From: Pegoplata infirma
Taxonomy: Eukaryota > Arthropoda > Insecta > Diptera > Anthomyiidae
Assembly: GCA_963921195.1 (NCBI GenBank)
Contig: OY992539.1
Coordinates: 212,788,035-212,852,034 of the forward strand
Reading direction: 5' to 3'
Length of the DNA stretch: 64,000 nt
The first letter of the stretch is position 1. Each line of letters begins with the position of its first letter. Made by a program: the position numbers and the translations under genes. Below are positions 1-10,352 of this stretch, piece by piece. The notes beneath the pieces were generated by a model that saw nothing but the letters and a program-made list of their open reading frames with translations, ran no database searches and had not been told where the DNA came from.

Positions 1-250
1 CCAAAATATTACACAGATATGACTGTAACTTGACTTGTTTACTTGTTGCTTAGATAAGTTTGGTATTGCATTTAAGGGATATCGGTTCCATTTTTCAAAG
101 GTTTGGAACGAAAATGTAAAGACACCTATACATTCTATATAACTTAAAAATAGAAAATGCTTTAATTCGACTGCTGGTTGACATATGTGAACACAATTCG
201 AGGACACTATCTCCAAATGGTCGACGTTTTCTGTATTATAACTGTGAATT
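1..250 (-). mobile_element. DINE-like (Helentron-derived) fragment, cut by window edge
   Basis: This stretch matches the inner part of the elements at 20331-20937 and 47957-48420. Shared blocks include TTTGGTATTGCATTT, AAAATGTAAGGACACCT and GCTTTAATTCGACTGCTGGT, in the same order. It is degenerate and lacks both ends. The 3' half would lie left of the window. No coding potential. Confidence 0.55.
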
Positions 251-1060
251 TTTTTTTTGTTACCAATGCCTTAAAAAACTTAACATATCTCCGTATCCTT
301 TTAAATTTGTATTATCATAAAACCTACATTTATGTATTGGTTTAAAAAAAATACATACCTAACTCCCCCATATAAATCTAATGTTAGGAATTTAATATGT
401 GTTTGTGTTACAGTAACTTATTTATGCTAAAAAAATTTCTAAAGCTTATATGCAATTTTATGTTTTTGCTTTGGCTTAAATAAATCGTGTATCCGAAAAT
501 GTATGAGAAAATTTTTTTAACGTGATCTTATTTTTGCGCCTTATGATCACGATTTTGCATAACAAACAGTTTAAAATCCCTCTTAAAAAAAACAAACAAA
601 AAAACTTAAAAAAAATAAATTTAAATTTTAACAAAATTATACAAAAATAATAATCAAACACAAAAATTAACCTGAATTTGTTTGCCAAAAGAAAAAAAAA
701 TTAAATAAACCGTATCAGCACTAATGAACTTATAAAAAATTAAAGCAGCAGCAACGGCAAAAAAACTGATCTCATAAAAAATTAGGTCAACAATGACCAA
801 TTTACCATTTAAATGCGTACTCATTTAAAGACCGCTTAATATCTTTAATGGTCGCAAAAAATATAAAAAAAAATAAAGATAACACTTCATTGCCATTTAT
901 TCTGGAAAAAAAACAACACTGAAAAATACAAAATGTAAATGACCATAAACAATGACAGAACCATATTAAATAAAATTATACCAAAAAGTAAAATTTGTCC
1001 AACATTTAAAGGAAAAAGTATGCAACATTTTAAGTAATATATGGTAAAATTTTTAATCAA
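251..1060. other. AT-rich DNA, no gene seen
   Basis: Poly-A/T runs and low-complexity sequence. The one open frame here (476-688, minus) is made of Phe, Leu, Ile and Lys codons as expected from AT-rich noise. I see no repeat family or motif. Confidence 0.6.
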
Positions 1061-1071
1061 TGGATTTTAAA

Positions 1072-1165
1072 AGCTCGAGGCCACTTTATTTTAAATACAT
1101 CTTTCTTTATTCCCTTCCAATATTTCGACCTATATTTAGGGGGTCATCATCAGGGATTTTTAAAC
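1072..1165 (-). ncRNA. Hammerhead-like core in a retroelement end
   Basis: Read on the minus strand, CTGATGA (1147-1153) is followed by one extra base, a 4-bp stem GACC/GGTC (1142-1145 with 1127-1130), then GAAA (1123-1126) and a short TATT/AATA stem. This is the order of a hammerhead core (CUGANGA, stem II, GAAA, stem III). The cleavage triplet and stem I cannot be closed, so activity is unlikely. The same architecture recurs at 57652-57930 and, more completely, at 9043-9096 and 10299-10352. A CTCGAGGCC end motif lies at 1074-1083. Confidence 0.35.
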
Positions 1166-1317
1166 ACAAAAACTTTATAATTTTCTTCATTCTTCATCAT
1201 TAGGTTAGGTTAGGTTGGATGGGCGCTCGCCATTTGGCGAGTTCACTTGGAGGCCATAAGGCCCATTGTGATTCCCCTAATCATATTTCCCCTCTCCCTC
1301 TCTGATACAAAGTTCTA

Positions 1318-1870
1318 CTATTTAAACCACCCCGTTTCCCTGAGGTATTCCGCTAGAGACGTCAATGAGACACCGCTTAGGCAGTCCAGGTCGTCGAAAA
1401 ATCTTTGCCCCAAATGCTTAAGGCGGCTCCTCATTAGACCCGGACATTCGCATAGCAAGTGCTTCACTGACTCCTCTTCCTCCACCTCCCCACAGCTTCT
1501 ACAATAGTCCCTATCAGAAATTCCCATACGCACGGCCATTTGGCCAATCATACAGTGTCCTGTAAGTACTCCAACTAATAGGCTAACCGTCCGTTTGCCA
1601 AAACTAAGACGACTTTTTGTCCTCTTAGGATTCGGCAGTGGCCACAGGGTTCTAGATATCCTGCACGTAGTCAGTGATATCCACCTATCCTTCATCCTAT
1701 TTTCAGATATCCTATCAATTTCGTTCATCAATTCCACTATAGGAACCGAGATGTCAGGTTCTACACGTTCCCCCACCGATTCAGAGCCATTCCTCGCACA
1801 CTCATCTGCTAATTCGTTCCCAGCGACCCCACTGTGGCCTGGGACCCAGATTAGCTTGATTGTGTGCTGA
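1318..1870 (-). pseudogene. LINE RNase H C-terminus plus zinc knuckle
   Basis: After a frameshift near 1870 the domain resumes with IKLIWVPGHSGVAGNELAD, the conserved last RNase H motif with its final Asp. About 100 residues later comes a cysteine-histidine cluster (CRSCGEVEEEESVKHLLCEC), the zinc knuckle usual at the C-terminus of such LINEs, then a short tail to a stop at 1318. All four expected RNase H acidic positions survive across the two frames, so the copy is fairly young but not translatable as one protein. Confidence 0.75.
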
Positions 1871-2413
1871 CTGATTCGACGAACAATTCAAAACTATTTC
1901 CGATTTTACAGTATTTGACTCTAAGGCCTTCAGAGCTGTGAGACTATCCACGAAAATGTTAATGACGCAAGGTCGAAGATCCCTTGTCATAATTAACTGC
2001 GCGGCTTTGTCAATTGCAAGCACCTCAGCCTGGAAAACACTACACTTATCCGGAAGCCTCAATGAGACCCCGATTTCGAGGCATTCAGAGTAGACTCCCC
2101 AACCCGTACCCATCTCCATTTTCGATCCGTCCGTAAAGATTGAGATCGCATTCTCTGTAATAACAGAGTTTTCCGCCAAGTCTTCCCTAGTCGGTATTTG
2201 GACTTCGAAGGTTCTGTCAACGTTCGTCTGTGGTGAGATATAGTCGGTTCTCTGTTCCAGTTCCGTCCCGCCCACCGTACTTAATATAGTCGAGTGTCCC
2301 CAAGAGCGTTGCTTAAGCATTTGCAACTCTCTTAACCTGAGAGCCGATTTTGCTGCTGTGCTCTTGACGTAAATATCCACGGGCTGAATGTTTAGTATCA
2401 CTTCCTTCATCAT
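1802..2413 (-). pseudogene. LINE RNase H domain, N-terminal part
   Basis: The frame encodes the linker after a reverse transcriptase (AAKSALRLRELQ) and then the first strands of RNase H: IFTDGSKM (first catalytic Asp), FQAEVLAI (catalytic Glu) and IFVDSLTALKAL (second Asp). The Met at 2413 is an internal Met of a longer polyprotein, not a real start. The frame is lost after LNCSSNQSAH near 1870 and continues in another frame. RNase H in these elements removes the RNA strand during target-primed reverse transcription. Confidence 0.75.
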
Positions 2414-2439
2414 TAAATCTTGTCAAAAGACAAACACAA

Positions 2440-2530
2440 GACAAATTAAGAGAGATTTATTAAAAAAAAACACTGGCCTCGAGCCTCGAAAAATCTGTTT
2501 ATTTAAATAAAATTTGAAAGCTCGACTATT
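2440..2530. repeat. Inverted partner of the 1072 end motif
   Basis: GGCCTCGAG at about 2477-2485 is the inverse of CTCGAGGCC at 1074-1083, so the LINE fragment lies between two inverted ends. The palindromic element at 57652-57930 carries the same CTCGAGGCC word at its end. Either the LINE inserted into such an element, or the two ends come from neighbouring copies. Confidence 0.35.
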
Positions 2531-2775
2531 TACAATTACAATTAATATGACAAAATTAAAAATTTTAATTTTACGGCATTACTACAGCCTAAATAAGTGT
2601 TTGTCCGTCCATCCGTCTCATAAATAGGTTAAGAATCTAAATAAAAAAGGTTCAATAGTTCATTTGTCCGCCTATCTGCTGAATGTTTTTAGAATCTGAA
2701 AAAAATGAGAATGAATGAGTTTGTAAAAAAATTATATCAAAATTTTGATATCTGAATTTTTGTTTGACCGTCCTT

Positions 2776-2922
2776 AACCCTCCGGCTACACCGTCCATAA
2801 TTATGTAGACATAAAGCAAGAACCACGCACAAAACAATAACAAACTTTTGTTTGTTATTGTTGTTATGTGTGTGTTTGTTGCTTTATTTCTACATAGTTA
2901 CGGATGGTGTAGTCGGAGGGTT
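2776..2922. repeat. 147-bp hairpin
   Basis: A nearly continuous inverted repeat: AACCCTCCGGCTACACCGTC at the left pairs with GACGGTGTAGCC-type sequence at the right (right arm ends GTAGTCGGAGGGTT). Pairing continues to a four-base loop around 2846-2849 (AACAAAC-tttt-GTTTGTT), with a larger bulge in the upper stem. It could be a small palindromic MITE or, less likely, a transcribed hairpin. No other copy seen in the window. Confidence 0.6.
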
Positions 2923-4232
2923 GAACAAATATGTTCAGAATCTGACCAACAATTTTCCAACATTTTGTGTGTGTTTTTTTTTTGCTTAGTCGATTGAGGG
3001 TTAAGATTTTTTTTTAATTTGCTCTTTTAAAATTCATCATACTTTTCTACCATAATATTATCATCAGCCAAAAATAATAAAATAAAAAAAAAATAGTTTG
3101 AAAATTTGTGATGCTTTGTTATGCTTAGCATGCATAAACAAGCCAAAAACAATACCAGCAACAACAACTACAGACAATATCACCCGCAAAAAAAAACGAC
3201 TTCAATTTTTTTTTTCTTTAACCAAATCAAACTTAGTTTGACAATAGTATTTTGAACAAAAATGAGACAATATCGCTTAAGTGTTCTCTGGCCACAACAA
3301 AAAAAGGGATTGACAATTGACAAGCTTTTTAAGCCACAATGTACGCTTTGTTACCCCCATTCCCTCGCTCCCTCCCCCCTATACCAACATCTTTGAAGCC
3401 ACAGCAAAAATAATACTTAAAGCACTTGAAATAAAAGCACACAGCCACCAAACGGATCAAGAAAGAAAAAAAAAAAACGTGGTTTTACATTGATTTGGCT
3501 TATTATATGCAAATTATGTTTACACGGTTTGTTTAAAAGGTAAACAAACAGAAGAACTTGGAAGGTTAAAGAGAGACCAGGTTGGCAAATGCAAAAAAAA
3601 AAAACAATATTCAAAAAAAAAGTTTGTGTCTTAAGTCTTTTGATTTTGCTTTTTATTATTTAACCCATTTTGGACCAAGATTCAATTTCATTGTTATTTT
3701 TTGGTTAAAGGTACTTTTTTAAGGTAATTCGCAACCGCTTATCTCAAAAACCTTGTCAAAAAAAATTTTCAATGTGCCGTTTTGCCAGAAAAGCCTGCAT
3801 TTCAAATTTTTATGCAATTTTGATATTTGGATTTATTTGCTATTTTATTAATTTATTTCATTATTTTCAAAATAAATAGTTTCAAAATAATTCAAATTAG
3901 TGGAATTTATTAATAAATTAAATATAAAAAAATTTTAAGTTAATCAAAAAAAAAATAAAAGCCGAAAATCAAAAAATGCTAAATTTTCGTTTTTGCTTGA
4001 AATAATTTCTGTGCTGATTTGCATTGCATTTGATGGACATATAAATTGCGGTGGTCAAGGGGGGATATTTTTTTTTAATTGCAAAAAGATGAGACTTAAA
4101 ATTTGTAACCATATTTACCCTAAATTTAACCTCTTTCATAGATAAATATTTTTTTTAAAAAAGTGTTCTTTACTGTTCGAAAAATGGAACATGGGATCGA
4201 AATGGGTTAAGAATCTGTGACATTTTATTTTT
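2923..4232. other. AT-rich DNA, no gene seen
   Basis: Low-complexity sequence. The only noted word is GTTTGTGTCTTAAGTCTTTT at about 3622-3641, the inverse of a word repeated in the satellite at 45960-48940 and elsewhere. 3350-3390 is a short C-rich patch (ccctcccccct). No protein family recognised. Confidence 0.5.
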
Positions 4233-4720
4233 ATGACTCGACGACTTTTCTATATGAAAAATCTCTCAGATTCTGAGACTTTTTCTATACGAAAAATGTC
4301 ACAGATTCTGAGACTTTTTCTATATGAAAAAATGTCTCAGATTCTGATACTTTTTCTATACGATACTTTTTCTATACGACAAATGTCTCAGATTCTGAGA
4401 CTTTGTCTCAGAATCTGAGACATTTTTCTATATGAAAGATGTCTTGGATTCTGAGACTTTTACTATATGGAAAATGTCTCAGATTCTGAGACTTTTTGCA
4501 TATGAAAAAAAGGCTTAGATTTAGATATAGAAAACTTTAAAAAAAATGTCTCGGATTCTGAGACTTTTTCTATATAAATAATGTCTCAAATTCTGCGACT
4601 TTGTGTATGAAAAATGGCTCAGATTCTGAGACTTTTTGTATTTTCATTTAGAAAAAGTCTCAGAATCTGAGACATTTTTCACTTAAAAAATGTCTCAGAA
4701 TCTGAAACATTTTTCATATT
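4233..4720. repeat. Double-palindrome minisatellite array
   Basis: About a dozen diverged units of roughly 34 bp, each made of two palindromes: GTCTCAGAATCTGAGAC (central A or T) and TTTTTCTATAGAAAAA. To about 4640 the units read CTGAGACTTTTTC...GAAAAATG; beyond 4645 they are inverted. The same word forms arrays at 5561-5904, 17160-17890, 23885-25590, 41580-44880, 57960-58157, 58851-59091 and 60986-61538. The small open frame at 4233-4418 is an artefact of the periodicity. Confidence 0.85.
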
Positions 4721-5560
4721 AAAACAAGTATAAAAGTTAAATTCGACTTGGCCGATTCTATGAATACCCTCCACAGTGCCCTTTTAAAGTGATAGTAAAT
4801 TTTCTAAAGTGAACAAATAACATTTTTGATTAGAAATAATTTAGTTTGTGTAAAAAAACTTTTTTTTTAAAGTTATTTTGGAAAAAAAAAATAGTTTACT
4901 AAATTTTTTTTTGAGTGTAAAATTTTTTTTGAGTGTAAAATTTTTTTCGAGTGTATTTTTTTTTTTTGTGTTAAAATATTTTTGAGTGAAAAATACGTTC
5001 TTAAATATTTTTGTGACTTACCAATGTTTTTAAAACATTTTTAACGGGGTTTCAACACATGAATTTAAGGTGAAACTAATCTGATATTCACGATTTTGCT
5101 AATAACTTTTCAACCACTGGACCGATTTGGCTGAAATTCAATACGAACCAGGCCTGAGGAGCGACAAATATATATGCCATGCTTCAGCATCCTCAGAATT
5201 TCATTTCGAATGTTAGCGTGTTTTTTATTTCCTAAATTCACGAAAATCCCTTGCCGAAATTCAGTCTTTTGCTCATAACTTTTAAACCACTAAACCAATT
5301 TCGCTGGATTGCAGGTAAATGCCCAACATATATGCCAAACTTCAGGAGCATCCGTATAGCCTATCAAAAGTTAGCGTGTTTTTAACAGACAGACAGACGT
5401 TCAGACGGACGAACGGACGGACATCACTAGATCGTCTTAAAATCGATCGTGGATCATGAATATATATACTTTATGGGGTCTTAGACCAATATTTCGAGGG
5501 GTTACAAACAGAATGAAAAACCTATATATACCCTCTTTCACTAGATTTGAGGGTATACAA
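4721..5560 (+). mobile_element. DINE-like element, long form
   Basis: A complete-looking non-autonomous element. The left end is AAAACAAGTATAAAAGTTAAA, followed by a short inverted motif (TTCGACTTGGCCGA) and ATACCCTCCACAG. The middle has a GACAGACAGACG/GGACGGACATC microsatellite near 5390-5425, then AATATATATACTTTATGGGG, and the right end is a hairpin (TATACCCTC...GAGGGTATA). This order matches Drosophila DINE-1/INE-1, now assigned to Helentrons, which move by a Rep/helicase protein supplied in trans. It sits inside the minisatellite array, so it inserted later than the array. Confidence 0.7.
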
Positions 5561-5904
5561 AATCTCAAAAACTGGGACATTTTTAGTATAGAAAAAGTCT
5601 CAGAATCTGAAACATTTTTCATACAGAGAAAGTCTCAGAATCTGAGACATTTTTCATACAGAAAAAGTCTCAGAAACTGAAACATTTTTCTTATAGAAAA
5701 AGTCTCAGAATCTGAGACATTTTTCTTATAGAAAAAGTCTCAGAATTTGAGAAATTTTTTTTATAGAAAAAGTCTCAGAATCTGAGACATTTTTCATATA
5801 GAAAAAGTCTCAGAATCTGAGACATTTTTCATACAGAAAAAGTTTCAGAATCTGAGACATTTTTAATATAGAAAAAGTCTCAGAATCTGAGACATTTTTC
5901 AAAT
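5561..5904. repeat. Double-palindrome minisatellite array, inverted orientation
   Basis: About nine fairly clean units reading AGAAAAAGTCTCAGAATCTG, then AGACATTTTTCATAT. It is the continuation of the array left of the DINE at 4721-5560; removing that DINE joins the two parts in the same phase. The open frames on both strands here are periodicity artefacts. Confidence 0.85.
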
Positions 5905-6474
5905 AAAACAAGTAAAAAAGTTAAATTCGGCCTTGCCGAATGTAGTGATACTCTCCACAATTTCTAAAAGATTAATGCAAATACTTTATTTAATGGAAAA
6001 TCACTTTGAAAAAAAAAAAATTTTTGTGAAAAAAATTTCCGCGAAAAAAAATCCGCGATTTTTTTATTTTTTTGTCTCAAAATATGTTGGTACTTATTTA
6101 AATACCAATTGGTGTTCAATTATGTTCACATAAGTCAACCAGCAGCCGAATTAAAGCATAAAGTTCATAACTTTTGAACCGCTGAACCGATATCGCTCAA
6201 ATGCAATACCAAACTTCTCAGGAGAACTTTCAATAAATGTGTTAAGTTTCAGTCATCTCCGTGTAATAGTTTGGCCGTGATCACCATTTCCACAGACAGA
6301 CGGACAGACGGACAGACGGACAGGCGGACAGACGGACATCGCTAGAATGTCTTAAAATCGATCGATTATCATGAATATATATACTTTATGGGGTCCCAGA
6401 CCGATATTTCGATGAGTTACAAACGGAATGACAAACTTATATATACCCTCTATCACTAGAGTGGAGGGTATAAA
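5905..6474 (+). mobile_element. DINE-like element, short form
   Basis: Left end AAAACAAGTAAAAAAGTTAAA and TTCGGCCTTGCCGAA. The interior carries AACCGCTGAACCGATATCGC and a (GGACAGAC)n microsatellite at about 6296-6340. The right-end hairpin is TATACCCTC-tatcactaga-GTGGAGGGTATA. The interior belongs to the same subfamily as 20331-20937, 47957-48420 and 59263-59846. It is inserted in the minisatellite, whose units resume directly after it. Confidence 0.7.
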
Positions 6475-6642
6475 AAGTCCAGAATCTGAGACATTTTTCA
6501 AATAGAAAAAGTCTCAGAATCTGAGACATTTTTCATATAGAAAAATTCTCAGAATGTGAGATACTGAGACTTTTTCTATAAGAAAAATGTCTCAGATCAG
6601 AATCTCAGATAATTTACATGTAGAAAAAGTCTGAGAGTCTGT
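6475..6642. repeat. Minisatellite remnant between two DINEs
   Basis: Four to five degenerate CTCAGAATCTGAG units with a change of orientation near 6555. It links the arrays left of it with the next DINE. Confidence 0.7.
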
Positions 6643-7482
6643 TTTTATACCCTCCACTGTAGTGATAGAGGGTATATATAAGTTTGTCATTCCGTTTGTA
6701 ACACCTCGAAATATTGGTGTAGGACCCCATAAAGTATATATATTCATGATCCTCGATCGATTTTAAGACGATTTAGCGATGTCCGTCCGTCCGTCTCTCC
6801 GTCCGTCTGTCTGTCTGTTGAAAAAAACGCTAAATTTTGAAAGACTTCACGAAGGCTCCTGAAGTTTGGCATTTATGTTGGGCAGTTACCTGGTCAGGTT
6901 GGTATTGCAATCCAGCGAAATCGGGGCAGTGGTTCAAAAGTTATAAGCAAATGAGTGAATTTCGGCAAGGGTTTTTCTGGAATTTACGAATTAAAACACA
7001 CGGTAACTTTCGAACGACAAATCTGAGGGCGCTGAAGTGTGGCATATATATTTTTCGTTCCTCTGGTCCGATTCCTTTTAAATTTCAGCCAAATCGGTTT
7101 AGTCGTTCAAAAGTTATTAGCAAAGCCGTGAATTTCAGATTAGTTTCACCTTAAATTCACGTGTTGAAAACCCGTTAAAAATGTTTAAAAACATTAGTAA
7201 GTCACAAAAATATTTTACAAGGTATTTTTGTCACTCAAAAATATTTTTACACTAAAACAAAAAAAAAAATACACTCAAAAAAAATTTTACACTCAAAAAA
7301 AATTAGTAAATTATTTTTTTTTTTCAAAAACTACTAAAAAAAGTTTTTTTACACAAAATAAAATATTTCTAACCAAAACTTTTATTTTTTTCACGTTAGA
7401 AAATTTGTTATCACTTAAAAAAGGCATTGTGGAGGGTATTCATAGATTCGGCCAAGTCGAATTTAACTTTTCTACTTGTTTA
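6643..7482 (-). mobile_element. DINE-like element, long form
   Basis: Mirror orientation of 4721-5560 and the same long subfamily. The right-end hairpin comes first (TATACCCTCCACT...AGAGGGTATA), then GTCCGTCCGTCTGTC near 6781-6820. The interior includes GAATTTCAGATTAGTTTCACC. The opposite end is ATTCGGCCAAGTCGAATTTA followed by CTACTTGTT at about 7480. The 105-residue open frame at 6837-7154 is a chance frame within the repeat; the same segment in other copies is closed. Confidence 0.7.
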
Positions 7483-8857
7483 TTTGTTTAATTTTTCTTA
7501 GGTTTCTGATAACTGTATTTTTTTTTTTTTGCTTAAAATTACAATTATTTAATTTTGAAGTTTGTTGCTTAAGTCTTTTGTTTTTTTTTTTGTAAATTTT
7601 CAGGTTGGTCACCTCATTAAATTGTTTTCTTCTCTAAAATTAAAACAAAAAGTTACCCAAATATATCACAAAATGCTAGTACTAACATTACTTACATTTT
7701 TGCTATAAAGATAGCCAGAGGCGATTACGTTAAGGAAATGTAGGAAAAAAATTAGGTAACTTTTGGAAGGAACTGATTTTTACACTGAAAATGACTACAT
7801 CTGATAATTTCTCTGTTACTCTGGGCTTTCTAAGATTTTTGATTTTTGTATTATCAATTTAAGTTTGTATTTAGCAATATGTTTTCAAAATCCTCTCATT
7901 TTTGAACACGATTTAAGAAACCCCCTTTGCAACTTTGAATTACTACGTTCATTTAATATTTATCTCAATTTTTTGTCGAAACCATTTCTTTAGTTTTTTG
8001 TCGTTTTATTTTTGTCTAAATAAAATGTACATATGCTGCGTAAATTCACAATATATATATTGTCACAAATGTTTTCAATGACACTTTGACAGTGATCGAA
8101 ATGTGTCGCAAATTCAGCATCATTTTGTGAAATGACAGCAATTGCGGGCGGTTTTGTCACTAACAAGAAGAAAATTGCAGCAATTTTTTTTTTATAATTT
8201 TTTTCTTCATCTACCTTTACCTATAGAGAAAAAGACCCACTCAAAGATTTAACAATAGTTCCCATAGTTACAACATAGCAAAATATATGGTAATATCTAT
8301 GGATATGTGTGTTAGGTGCTCTTGTTAGTCTAGCTTTTAAAGATTGGTGTTTTTTAAATTGTCATACTAGGAAAACCAGAGAAAAAAATAAGGTAGGAAT
8401 AGAACTAAATTGAGAAGAAAATTTGCATATCTATTATATCAGAAGAAAAAAATAAGAAGAAGTTGTTTTTTTTCGTAAATGCGTTTTTGTTTTTATGAAA
8501 ATTCGCAAAAGAAAACAGATTTCTTTATTGTTTTGACTTTGATAGATGATGCTAAAATTTTCGTGGTCGTTTTGAATGAAAGAATATGTTGATGTTTATT
8601 TTTTGGAAAGATTGATATGTTTGATTATAAGTTATTTACGGTCACAATAAATGGAAAATTAATGCATTTTCTTTAATATTGACACTTGTTTTAGATAATA
8701 CAAATAGAAGCCTTTAAATGAAATTTAGAACAAAAACAATGTAAGTAAATACGATAATTGGTGGACGAAAGAGATTAAAGTGGGTTGTATCTATTGTAAT
8801 ATTAGATGTTTTAATTGTGTACGACTAAACAAATCAGAGAAAACGGGTATATTAATA
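7483..8857. other. AT-rich DNA, no gene seen
   Basis: No protein or repeat family recognised. The word TGCTTAAGTCTTTTGTTT occurs at about 7567-7584, shared with the satellite at 45960-48940. 8080-8160 is slightly less AT-rich (TGACACTTTGACAGTGATCG) but gives no recognisable feature. Confidence 0.5.
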
Positions 8858-9042
8858 CTTGTCCTAGGGTGCCACTAGTGATAGCAAATGAAAGAGGAGT
8901 ACCTCCCCAAATTTTCCAATTTTATTATTTTTAGATATCAGGAAAAAGTAGGTAAGTAACGTCCTGCAAAACTTTATCCTTTAATATAATTCTAAATTGT
9001 ACAATGAGAAAATCTGAAAAAAATTAATTGACAACACAGGCT

Positions 9043-9096
9043 AAGTGGAGATGTCGACAGCTTTCGGAAGAAGCCACCCTTCCTTCGTCAGCACTC
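9043..9096 (-). ncRNA. Hammerhead-ribozyme-like motif, left arm
   Basis: The reverse complement is identical in every key part to the copy at 10299-10352: stem I GAGTG/CACTT, core CTGACGA, one extra A, stem II GGAAG/CTTCC, GAAA, a short interrupted stem III and a CTC cleavage triplet. The two copies face away from the centre of the element, so a transcript of either strand would carry one ribozyme sense motif. Confidence 0.6.
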
Positions 9097-9250
9097 TTCG
9101 ATTGTCACTGTAGGTGTGTAAGATTAAGATCAGCTATTTAAACGTACATTAAGGTGAAAAAGCAAACGGGAATCATATCACATTTCATTACCCATATGTT
9201 ACGTTTAGCACGAACTTAATGAATCTATTTTTAACTTTTTCCAACACAGT

Positions 9251-9797
9251 GTGCAATTACAATTCTGGCGTTAGCCTTGAATTTTGCTCGTTCCCATACA
9301 TTTTGTATGTAGAACAAAATTCAAAGCCAACGCTAGCGTTTCAAAGCCAGAATAGAATCAATTCTTTTTTTTGGGTTTTCTCTCTCGTGAGTATTTTTTT
9401 CTTGCTTTGGCGTTGCCAGTCTTTTACAAAAAAAGGGTTGATTTTGTGATGTGTTTCATATTTTGTTTATGAAACACATCTGTGTATTGGAAAATTAAAA
9501 AAAAACTACATATAAAGAAAGTGAAAATATAATTTACCGTCAATTATTATAAAAAAAAAACAAGTATTAAAAAAATAGCAATAAAAAACCAAAGGAGTTT
9601 TATATTTCACCGAAAAAAAAAAATTTTTTCAGGAAAAATTTTTTTTTTCTTCCACCAAATAATTATATTTCTGTTCTTCTTTGTGTGTGTGTATACAAAC
9701 AAAAGCCAGAACAAAATTCAAAGCCAAAGCCTTTGTTTAAATCAAACGCCCTCTCTTTACACAAAATTCAAATCCAACGCCAGAATTGTAATTGCAC
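9251..9797. mobile_element. MITE with 7-bp target duplication, nested in the left arm
   Basis: Terminal inverted repeats of about 22 bp: GTGCAATTACAATTCTGGCG at the left and its inverse CGCCAGAATTGTAATTGCAC at the right. It is bounded by ACACAGT at 9244-9250 and 9798-9804. The undisturbed right arm (10145-10160 read in reverse) shows the empty site CCAACACAGTTGT with one copy of that word. The interior repeats AACAAAATTCAAAGCCAACG-like words and holds a small palindrome at about 9449-9482. A 7-8 bp duplication would suit the hAT or P superfamily. The open frames at 9219-9449 and 9683-9886 do not resemble proteins. Confidence 0.7.
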
Positions 9798-10298
9798 ACA
9801 CAGTTGTAATTTCTTACACTGTAGTAGATTTTCTCAGAGTTGCAACCCTTAGTAGGACTTTTCAAGTCTTGAAAAATGTCCGTTAGGTTTGAATTTATAT
9901 TTCGTATTTCTATTTCTTAGAAATATTACTAAATTGCATTGTACCTTATGAGTTGAGTTTTAATTCTGTTTTTTATATATTGTTGGACTTTATATTTTAT
10001 AACTGAAGTTTTTTATTTATTTCGGTTTGAGTCCATATTAATTATTTCTGAGAAATAATTATTTTTCAAGACTTTTTCAAGACTTGAAAAGTCCTACTAA
10101 GGGTTGCAACTCTGAGAAAATCTACTACAGTGTAAGAAATTACAACTGTGTTGGAAAAAGTTAAAAATAGATTCATTAAGTTCGTGCTAAACGTAACATA
10201 TGGGTAATGAAATGTGATATGATTCCCGTTCGCTTTTTCACCTTAATGTACGTTTAAATAGCTGATCTTAATCTTACACACCTACAGTGACAATCGAA

Positions 10299-10352
10299 GA
10301 GTGCTGACGAAGGAAGGGTGGCTTCTTCCGAAAGCTGTCGACATCTCCACTT
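10299..10352 (+). ncRNA. Hammerhead-ribozyme-like motif, right arm
   Basis: Order of parts: stem I 5' strand GAGTG (10299-10303); CTGACGA (10304-10310, fitting CUGANGA); one extra A (10311); stem II GGAAG (10312-10316) with CTTCC (10325-10329); GAAA (10330-10333); a short stem III in which A10333 pairs with T10346 and G10334 with C10345, then a mismatch and T-A, G-C closing a TCGA loop; predicted cleavage after C10347 (triplet CTC, an NUH site); stem I 3' strand CACTT (10348-10352). Five pairs close stem I (last one G-U). An extra A after the core is known in one natural viroid hammerhead and is tolerated. Type I layout with short stem III is as in Penelope-like elements. Confidence 0.6.

Larger units (their letters stand above)
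1200..2420 (-). mobile_element. 5'-truncated non-LTR retrotransposon (RNase H type)
   Basis: The 3' third of a LINE in the minus direction. It keeps a C-terminal RNase H domain and a zinc-knuckle tail but no endonuclease or reverse transcriptase. Clades with this arrangement include I, Loa and R1-like elements; I cannot choose among them. After the stop at 1318 there is a short 3' untranslated region ending in AACCTAACCTAACCTAA near 1200-1213. Local GC is well above the surroundings, consistent with a separate origin. Truncation at the 5' side is the normal result of incomplete reverse transcription. Confidence 0.75.

Noticed and set aside
1247..1507. Plus-strand 86-residue frame
   Set aside because: Antisense shadow of the LINE zinc-knuckle region at 1318-1776 on the minus strand.
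6837..7154. 105-residue frame
   Set aside because: It lies within a DINE-like repeat; the matching segment in other copies (5041-5400, 40940-41300) is interrupted by stops.
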